Source: Eutreptiella sp. 'Long Island Sound 2002' (taxonomy: Eukaryota; Euglenozoa; Euglenophyceae; Eutreptiales; Eutreptiaceae). Taken from it: a stretch of DNA of 64,000 nt. Under the pieces are notes generated by a model, which saw only the letters and a program-made list of their open reading frames with translations, did no database searches and was not told where the DNA came from. This document shows positions 56,192 to 64,000 of this stretch, in pieces. The position numbers and the translations under genes are program-made. How positions within the stretch are numbered: position 1 is the stretch's first letter; every line of letters starts with the position of its first letter. The stretch covers positions 29,471,492 through 29,535,491 of the forward strand of contig OZ038401.1 of assembly GCA_964036045.1 (NCBI GenBank), in the 5' to 3' direction.

Positions 56192-56867
56192 TTTTGTAGT
56201 AGTCAAACAAATGGACACTGGGAAGTGCGGGTTCGTGCGCGAAGTGCGGGATAGGGTTATGAGGTGAAAACACGTTGTAAAAGCAGTCAATCAATCCGTG
56301 GAATGCCCACATGGAACCCCCGAAGGCAGGCTGCTGTGCTCCGTATGAGGTTGTGCACAAATGTTTGGGGCTCTGCCTACAGTTTTCACAAGCTCACCTA
56401 GCCTCGTTTGTGACCGTTATGAGCTTCCTTCAACCTTGTTGAAAATGCCCACAAAATGTCTGAGATTGCATACACTTCAGCGACGGGCCCTGCCCCTCGA
56501 CCAAACTTTTCAGGTTTAGAAATCGGGATGACGTTCCACCTGCGTCCATAGAGCACAGGTGTAGCTCCAGGCTGGGGATGGTTAAGGGCATGTGTCAGGA
56601 ATGGGGAAACCAGGTGTCGTTCCTTTCTTCTTTACCTTTTGTGATTCACCTTAACTTTGTCCAGTTTGTGTGCTTTGGCTTAAGTTGCCTACACTTTGGC
56701 TTAGGTTACCTGCACGTTGTATGTCCTTTCGCAAACTACGCCCTTTGCAAGGTTGCTGCAATTGGTCTGAGCTTGCCTACTCAGCCATGTCAAACAATTT
56801 TGCTGATCGTTGGGAAAAACTTTCTTTCAAACAACATGTGACGCTGTTCAGATGAAGAAGATGGGGT
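56192..56867. other. 5' flank of the HAPSTR1-like gene
   Basis: Should contain its promoter and 5' UTR on the minus strand. Near 56650-56720 two related phrases occur (TTGGCTTAAGTTGCCTACAC and TTGGCTTAGGTTACCTGCAC). No promoter motif was recognised. Confidence 0.35.
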
Positions 56868-56876
56868 GCTGAGTTT
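56868..56876. repeat. Target-site duplication, left
   Basis: GCTGAGTTT, repeated exactly at 58188-58196 on the other side of the Mutator-like element. Confidence 0.8.
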
Positions 56877-58187
56877 AGCTCACCGGATTAAACCGTACCT
56901 GGGGTTCGGCGTACCTGTCGGCTCGGCGTACCTGTCGGCTCGGCGTACTTTCGGCCGGCCGATCGGCCGGCCGAAAGTACGGTTTAATCCGTCACCCCCC
57001 CCTTGTTTTGGCCGAAAAAACGGCCGGAGGTACGGCCGTACTTTCGGCCGGCCGAGTCGTCCGGCCGAAGGTACGGTTTAATCCGTCACCCCCCCTTGTA
57101 GTAAGACCCCCATATACTAACAACCCCCCCCCCTATATATTAATAACAGGACGCCTGCAGTGGCCACAGTCCGCCTTTTGTGTGCACCGCCTTCTGTGTG
57201 TACCGCCTTGCCTGTGGCCCCTTTAATAACATGACTCCTGCGGTGGCCACAGACCGCCTTTTGTGTGTTCCGCCTTGTGTGTGCACCGCCTTTTGTGTGT
57301 ACCGCCTTGCCTGTGGCCCCTTTAATAACATGACTCCTGCGGTGGCCACAGACCGCCTTTTGTGTGTTCCGCCTTGTGTGTGCACCGCCTTTTGTGTGTA
57401 CCGCCTTGCCTGTGGCCCCTTTAATAACATGACTCCTGCGGTGGCCACAGACCGCCTTTTGTGTGTTCCGCCTTGTGTGTGCACCGCCTTTTGTGTGTAC
57501 CGCCTTGCCTGTGGCCCCTTTAATAACATGACTCCTGCGGTGGCCACAGACCGCCTTTTGTGTGTTCCGCCTTGTGTGTGCACCGCCTTTTGTGTGTACC
57601 GCCTTGCCTGTGGCCCCTTTAATAACATGACTCCTGCGGTGGCCACAGACCGCCTTTTGTGTGTTCCGCCTTGTGTGTGCACCGCCTTCTGTGTGTACCG
57701 CCTTGCCTGTGGCCCCTTTAATAACATGACTCCTGCGGTGGCCACAGACCGCCTTTTGTGTGTTCCGCCTTGTGTGTGCACCGCCTTTTGTGTGTACCGC
57801 CTTGCCTGTGGCCCCTTTAATAACATGACTCCTGCGGTGGCCACAGACCGCCTTTTGTGTGTTCCGCCTTGTGTGTGCAGCGCCTTCTGTGTGTACCGCC
57901 TTGCCTGTGGCCCCTTTAATAACATGACTCCTGCGGTGGCTATAGACCGCCTCTTGTGTGTTCCGCCTTTTGTGTGCACCGCCTTCTGTGTGTACCGCCT
58001 TGCCTGTGGCCCCTTTAATAACATGACTCCTGCGGTGGCCACAGACCGCCACGACCAGCCGATCGGCCGGCCGAAGGTACGGCCGTACTTTCGGCCGGCC
58101 GATCGGCCGGCCGAAAGTACGCCGAGCCGACAGGTACGCCGAGCCGACAGGTACGCCGAACCCAGGTACGGTTAAATCCGGCGGGCC
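56877..58187. mobile_element. Mutator-like element with long palindromic TIRs and internal minisatellite
   Basis: A 1311-bp element lies between exact 9-bp direct repeats. The left end reads AGCTCACCGGATTAAACCGT and the right end, inverted, GGCCCGCCGGATTTAACCGT. Inverted similarity extends for about 100 bases and includes two 17-base GGCGTACCTGTCGGCTC units and a 38-bp perfect palindrome (56944-56981 and 58084-58121). The left side has an extra block repeating the GGTTTAATCCGTCACCCC phrase. Long TIRs with 9-bp duplications are the hallmark of MULEs. No transposase is encoded, so this copy is non-autonomous. Confidence 0.82.
57148..58052. repeat. 99-bp minisatellite inside the Mutator-like element
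   Basis: The anchor ATGACTCCTG recurs at 57231, 57330, 57429, 57528, 57627, 57726, 57825, 57924 and 58023, exactly 99 bases apart; a shorter variant unit precedes them. Units differ at only a few positions. Because 99 is 33 codons, three frames stay open: about 331 codons on the plus strand and 363 and 300 codons on the minus strand. I treat these as by-products unless transcripts show otherwise. Confidence 0.97.
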
Positions 58188-58196
58188 GCTGAGTTT
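58188..58196. repeat. Target-site duplication, right
   Basis: GCTGAGTTT, exact match to 56868-56876. Confidence 0.8.
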
Positions 58197-59558
58197 TGGC
58201 AAGTTCAATATCTTGCTGCTCCTTCAGGTGTATCCACCGAGTGCCACAAAATCCAAGCATCAGAAACACCGGGTCACATCAGCCGGGTCAGATCAGTTGC
58301 TTCGAGGCCAGCTTTCTTCTTCTTCAGAAGCCTTGGCAACTACAATTGTTACTGGACAATGGATATTTGCAAAATGCAGCTTGACACTTAGTTTTGATTA
58401 TCTGAAGAAGGGCCATGCTACAAAGACCATGATACCCAGATGCTGTCTGTGGAAAGGATAGTGGACCGCTGGTTAAATCTGGGATGCTTTTGTTGAGCTT
58501 TGTTGCTCTGGTTATGTGGCAGCGGCAAAACATGTCAACATTCCTCAATGCTTCAAAATCTCAGTCACCTGGATTTCGCAGGTGTCAAGCTCCCTGTACC
58601 CTTCCAAATTCGTTCCTCCAACTGTCCGACAGCGCCCTACCTGCAACACCCTGAAGCCCAAACCCAATGCTGCACCAACACAGTTGTCCATGTCTGCTTT
58701 TTTGGCCAGAAGTAATTCAGCCAGCATGTGTGCTTTTGTTTTGATTGCTTGCTTTTGATATGGAGGGTGGTTAACATGAATCCATGCATTGCGTACCTTC
58801 CTCTCACATGGAAGGCCATCTTTCAAATGTGCCCCAGCGTCCAAACGCGGCTGTTTTTTTATACTTTTCTTCTTCATTTGGAATTGATGCCCTCGAGCCC
58901 AGCCACTTGGGATGATGGCATACACCATACCCTTTCAGCCTTCTGTTTCAGCAACAACTGGATCGACATGCGATGGCACTCACTTCCATGCACCAAACCC
59001 CCTGTTCGTGCAGAGCAACAGCCCGTCGTTTTTGATGGGCAGCAGAACTTTGAAGCCGTATCTTGCGGACCATTGGCCAACAAAATATTATTTGAGATTG
59101 TATTGGGGGGGGGGGGGGGCACAAATCCACATGAAGGAAACGGTGTACTATTTGTGTGCAATGCAGTCTCTTGGGATATGCAGCCACCGTTTGGCAATGT
59201 ATCAGCTATACACCTTACAATCGCCTGGGAAGATGCACCAGGGGGGGGATACCTGCACCGCGTGTGCACTTTTTCCACCTTTTCATCAGGAAAATCCCTA
59301 TCTTCCCCATGCATAAAAACAGTTCCACCATCAGCCACAATCAACTAACCACCAAGACACAATGCTCCATCATGGAAGTTGCAGCCTCACATACAGTGTT
59401 CACATGGGTGAGAAATATACAACACTACATTTGAAAGCCCCATTGGCTCTAACAGCTGGATATTGTGTTGAAAAAGGCTTGAAAATGGGCTGCACTGCCC
59501 AAAACCATTGAAACCAATGGCTACCTGAGTCTGCCACGCTTCAATTTCCACACTGCAC
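58197..59558. other. No gene recognised
   Basis: A G homopolymer lies at about 59105-59119. Frames of 127-206 codons occur on both strands (for example 58728-59348 plus, 58545-58928 minus), but none shows a domain. One minus-strand stretch (58928-58545) is fairly protein-like without a match. Confidence 0.35.
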
Positions 59559-59561
59559 ATA

Positions 59562-59935
59562 GGGGGAATGTTTGCCTGGCGTGCGCCCGGCGCATGTCCG
59601 GCGCTACCTTTGTATTAAGTATCTTATCTCTGGCCCCAAGTTTATCCTCACCTTGGGAAGTCCCCCAAGTAGACCGCACTAGACCACAAACCTTCCCTGC
59701 AAGGCACCTTGCATAAGCCGAAATATGAGAATTCAACAATACAAAATGTCACTCCCATCACTTCCAACCACCACCCTTGCCATCGTCTTAAACTGGGTGC
59801 AAAGGATGGGCCAAATTCTTAGACACGGCGAAAAGGTACTCCAAATTGTTTGGTGAGGTGGGGCAAAAACAGGCACGGGTGGGGAATGGTCAAAAAAAGA
59901 TGCCCAGCGCGCACCCGGCGTGCTAATATTCCCCC
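59562..59935. mobile_element. GGGGG-ended DNA transposon, short copy E
   Basis: A 374-bp element with ATA on both sides (59559-59561, 59936-59938). The ends read GGGGGAATGTTTGCCTGGCG and, inverted, GGGGGAATATTAGCACGCCG. GCGCGC-type subterminal repeats occur at both ends. The interior is unrelated to the transposase-bearing copies, so this is a MITE-like derivative. Confidence 0.7.
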
Positions 59936-61703
59936 ATAAGTGACTTCCCCAAATAACAAGCACGACGGACAGTTGCCTTTGGGGGGCTTGTCTGCACAGC
60001 GCACACATGACAGGGAAAAATTGGGGGGTTTTGCTACAACTGGCAATATTCTTGCCTATACAAACCATACTACACCCCCACAATGTTGGACAGCCTCATG
60101 TTTCACCCCACCTCCACCCCTTAAGCCACGCAAGGCCCCGAATTGTAACCTCAACACCTCAACGGCTCTTATTGCAACCACTCAAAGGCACATGACTTCA
60201 ACAAGGAGTGGGAAGAGGGATGATACAAATTGGTATGGCACTATCGAAAATGCACTGTCAGAGTGAGGACCTACTGCATTTTCGGCGTCTTGTCTGCAGG
60301 CATACAGCACTGCATCAAGAAACTGTTGCGGTTGACCAAGCTGCTCAACATCCTTCATGAGATAAAAGACACCATGCATTACCAGCATGGCTGTAAAGAG
60401 CTCCCCGCCGCTTACCGGCTCAGAGAGACTCCTAGAGGTCAAGACCTGATTAAGGTGAGCTCAGCGAAGGTGTAGGCAGAGAGGTCCTTGGGGGGGGAGG
60501 GGGGTATGGAAGGGGCATTCCACGGAGGCTAGTTAGGTACTGTGTCTTTTTTGTGTGTCCTGCTTTTGTTGATCGAAGTTGCTTCTATCTATGTGTGGTC
60601 GCCAGTGGGGGAAAGGCAGAGATTGGTGGGCCAAAATGGAACATTATTCTGCTCGCCATTTCAGCATACTGCGGTAAAGAGGGAGGGTGATCCAGGTAGA
60701 CAACTCACCAACAGCAGGGTCCAGCACTTGGCAGTGGATGGGGTGCGCTGAAGGAGTATGCCGGTTGGTACTTGGTGGTGGGGGGGCTGGGGGAGGGGTT
60801 TCCCGGATCCCCAATATACAAATCTCAAAGTAATCAACACGATGCGATAACCAACAATGGGGATTTCACTCAAAAACAAGAAGAAGCAGCAGGCAACCAG
60901 GCAGCCTGAAAGTTGCTGTGCTGCTTCAGTCCCGGGACTTGAAAGGTACAGAGAGAATTCGGGTTGGGATTCGCATGCAGGTGCAGGCTAAATTTCAGGG
61001 TTACGTATTGCGCGTGAGTGACCTAGACATATAGGATTCTCCTCGCCTGCACTTAAACAAGGCTTCATTTTCGATCCACCAACAAACTCAGACCCGAGTT
61101 TCCCAATCCAACGAGGGATAAAGCTCCCACTCGCCCCGCTGCAGTGAAATGCATCCACTCTTGCAGTCTCGGCGTTGACGGACGTCCGTCAGTCGACTGA
61201 CTCCCTGTGCCCTCTGCCAGCTGGTTGGCATGTGCGACGCCCTGCCACGCCCTTCTTCTCCTGGCAAACTACAGGTCCGAACACACAACTCTGCACACAC
61301 ACACGGTTAGAACGAAGTAAGAACTAAGAACAAACAGCCATGTGCAGACCATGTCATACAGTGTGAAACTGCGCAGGGATCTCAAAACAGAGCAGACCCC
61401 GTGATACATCATACATGGCACACAGAAACAAACAGTGACTGGTGCTCAGAGCCAGCTGCAACCTGGGTTCACCAGGTTATCTCTCTCCATCAGCTAGCAC
61501 CTTGGTGTGACGTCTCACTGGCATCACTGATTTCTATGAGAGGCCGGTTGCTGCTCCAAAGGGTCCAGTCACACACCACAAACGCCCGTAAACAGCACAA
61601 GCCGTCCAACTGCAGCAGTAACGTTAGTGATCGCAGGCACCACCACCAAACACAATGCCAAGCAAAAGGGGGGCTGTCGGTATTGGATGCAACCATCCAA
61701 TCG
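59936..61703. other. No gene recognised
   Basis: Short frames only. G runs near 60491-60503 and 60777-60796. Confidence 0.35.
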
Positions 61704-61735
61704 CGCGCGCGCACACACACACACACACACGCACG
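61704..61735. repeat. (GC)n-(CA)n microsatellite
   Basis: A GCGCGCGC start passes into about ten CA units. Confidence 0.9.
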
Positions 61736-64000
61736 CATCTCCCCAGTGTCCTGTCCACCAACACTTTGTATCTCTCGCAGTGACCAAGTCTTAGGGCCAG
61801 GTCAGGCCAAACGTCGCCTTGCAAGGCAAGGAATTGTGTGAACTGTGGCATCATGCACACGCAATGCACATGAGGGTTCGGGTCTTGGGTTACGGAGGAC
61901 GGGGGAATGGACGGTCAGGGAGTCAAAGAGACGGGTTTGGCAGTTAGAATGGGGGCAGTGAGGACGAACACAGCGGTGCAGGCTGCAGCCCCGTGGCTCT
62001 GCGAAACCCAGTCGGTGGCCCCTTGCACTGGAACAGGCTGCCCTACAGTGGTAGCTGTCCTGAGCACAACGCTGTGAGGGGTGGGAGCCGGCCTGCTGGG
62101 GTGCAGTGCGAAGGGACGTTGCCAGGCAAACGGTGCACCAGCAAAACTCTGGTGCTGAACCATCTGTCAAAATATTGGGAAATGACCGAAGTTCTCAAGC
62201 CACTGTTGGGAAATTCTGTTTGAAGGAATGGTGGGATATTCCCTGAAAACAGGAACATTGCACAAAGCACCCAATCCACGGTGTCCAAATCCGTGGCACA
62301 GAGCTCAAGGCACATCGTACCCACACCTGCTTCCCCTGCAAGCTTCCGTCAGAGTTCCAGTTTGGGAGGTGGGGTGGTACTCCACATGGAAAACACATGC
62401 AAGCGTGGTCTGGGAATCCTCCCCCCACCCTTCCCCTTTGGGAGCGTCTGAGTTGTGAAATGGAGCTCTTCCCCCACATCGCATGCCGGTGACTGCAAGT
62501 TTCTTCAGAGGCCCTCTGATTCCTACGCCATCCCTGTGTCTGAGAAGATGCCTTCTGTCCGCTCTCTGCGGCTGACTGCCACGCTCCCTCACTGATGCCA
62601 CTGCTCCCTCCTGCTGCGCTGCCCTCTGGCAGTGCAGTAGGTCAAATCAACGCGGTACATGTACCGACTATGGCAACAATGACAACAGGGGATGAGCATG
62701 CACTAAAACAGGGGAAATATTTGGTTGCATGAACAGCTAAGACCGGATAAAGTAGGAGAGGAAGCAAGTTGTTGCCAGAGCGCATGTTCCTGTACAGGCT
62801 TGTGGGGCTACCAATTTTGGCACAAGCAAAAGCCAAATTCTGCATCAACCTGCCTTCAGCATGTGCTTCGAGGGGATGGGGGGGCGGGTGACCCCCCACC
62901 CCTTTCGGGTTGACATTTTATTCCGCCCTCACTGGTTCTGCCCCCCAACGGCTGACCAGCCAAGAAGAGGGTTTCCGGGGAGGTGAATGACCCAGGCTCG
63001 AAAATGCACAATGTACAATCACAAGGTTGCGGATCAATGCTGACTCTCATTGGGCCTCGCTTGCAACAAGCAGATGCAGGATACAGCGCGCAGAAAATTA
63101 AAATTAGAAACATTACAATGGGAGCTTCGTGCTTCCTCAGTCTACAACTGATGATGATGCACTGTGATGCTGACTGCTAGATGCTAATTGTGACCCCTAT
63201 TGGTGCTCAGAGCACGAATCTGAACACGATGCCATCCCGTGCCCTGAATTACAGTTTCTGTAATTCCACTTGTGCTGTACATTCAGCTCCCGCCTCTGGT
63301 TTTCAATGACATGCCGCTCTCCAGTGTGGGTTGTTGTGTTGGGAGATGTATTAATTGGAAGGGAAAAAAAAAGGTTAATTGGAAAAAAAAAGGAACCCTT
63401 TTGACCCCCCAACAGCTTTTCTGAATGAAAAAATTCTTGCGGACTGCATGCAATCAGCCAATGACGAAAATATGCGAAAATATGCGAAAATATGTGAAAA
63501 AACGCAGGTTTCTACCTGCTTTGTCCCTTTGCCCAAGAACCTGGTGTTGCTAACCAAAGGCCCAATGCCGTCTTCAACAACACTGTAAAGCTTAACTGCC
63601 GAAACGGTGTTCAGCGGTTGATGCAATGCGCGAAAGCTGCTGACCCTCTTCCAAGGGGCCGGTCCAGTAGACGGTAGATCCTTGCGAGACGCCCCTCGTG
63701 AGGGGCGGGCCTATGCGTTTGTGCCCTGCAACAGGGTGGCGGGGTTACGATCCCGGCCACGGGGAGTCGGAGGAGTCTGTTAAAACCAGGCCATCCGGCC
63801 TCCGATGGCCGCGCAAGAAATAGGGGTTTTCGGTGGGCCTCATACCACATCCTGATGAGGATAATTAGCGTCATGGTCAGCACTAGGCCGCCACGCCTAT
63901 GTCCAAAATCGGTGGGCGCATGCGTGAAAATGACCGGCTCATGGACCCCCCCAAGATCGTTGCCTGGGCTCATGCACCATAACATCCCCCGACCCCCCGG
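61736..64000. other. No gene recognised
   Basis: Contains an 8-bp-stem hairpin CGCCCCTCGTGAGGGGCG at 63690-63707 and the tandem phrase ATGCGAAAAT near 63470-63495. Frames of up to 124 codons show no domain. Confidence 0.35.

Noticed and set aside
57148-58052. CRISPR-like array
   Set aside because: Units are contiguous 99-bp repeats without unique spacers, inside a eukaryotic transposon.
57117-58208. A 363-residue repeat protein on the minus strand
   Set aside because: The 99-bp minisatellite keeps three frames open at once, so an open frame alone is no evidence. Kept only as a finding to test.

Overview
This 64-kb window looks nuclear and eukaryotic, most likely from a unicellular alga. It has spliced gene fragments with GT-AG junctions, a plant-type ATP-dependent phosphofructokinase exon, a long single-exon potassium-type channel carrying EF-hand, cyclic-nucleotide-binding and C2 domains, several LINE-type reverse transcriptase remnants, DDE DNA transposons, microsatellites, and many G/C homopolymer tracts of 10 bases or more. 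I cannot fix the lineage from the sequence; a prasinophyte-like green alga or another GC-rich microalga would fit. No bacterial operons, rRNA genes or CRISPR arrays were seen.

Host genes are sparse. (1) 7060-7491 (-) is the N-terminal coding exon of a plant-type 6-phosphofructokinase; no continuation is recognisable in the window. (2) 38320-41061 (-) is an intact 913-residue ion channel, the best-supported gene here. (3) 54377-56191 (-) is a gene of at least three exons whose first and last exons resemble the HAPSTR1/C16orf72 (DUF4588) family. Its introns are filled with short degenerate GC-rich tandem repeats.

Most of the rest is decayed mobile DNA. LINE remnants lie at 2.0-3.7 kb (+), 11.2-13.9 kb (-), 17.4-21.0 kb (-) and 46.7-47.4 kb (-). 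They show RT motifs (YADD, YVDD), zinc knuckles and RNase H domains, broken by frameshifts, stops and loss of catalytic residues. A family of short DNA transposons has GGGGG termini, 3-bp flanking repeats (ATA, in one case CTA) and GC-rich subterminal arrays (copies near 23.7, 33.5, 43.0, 44.3, 45.9 and 59.6 kb). Two copies keep remnants of a Harbinger-like DDE transposase with an unusual C-terminal zinc-finger-like segment. A complete Mutator-like element (56877-58187) has a perfect 9-bp target-site duplication, long terminal inverted repeats that each contain a 38-bp perfect palindrome, and an internal 99-bp minisatellite.

Other structure includes tRNA-like (SINE-type) A/B-box sequences, a composite dispersed repeat seen four times, small inverted-repeat elements, telomere-like interstitial repeats, and several tandem arrays. 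The genes do not form an operon or pathway. The layout is isolated host genes in a sea of nested, old transposons.
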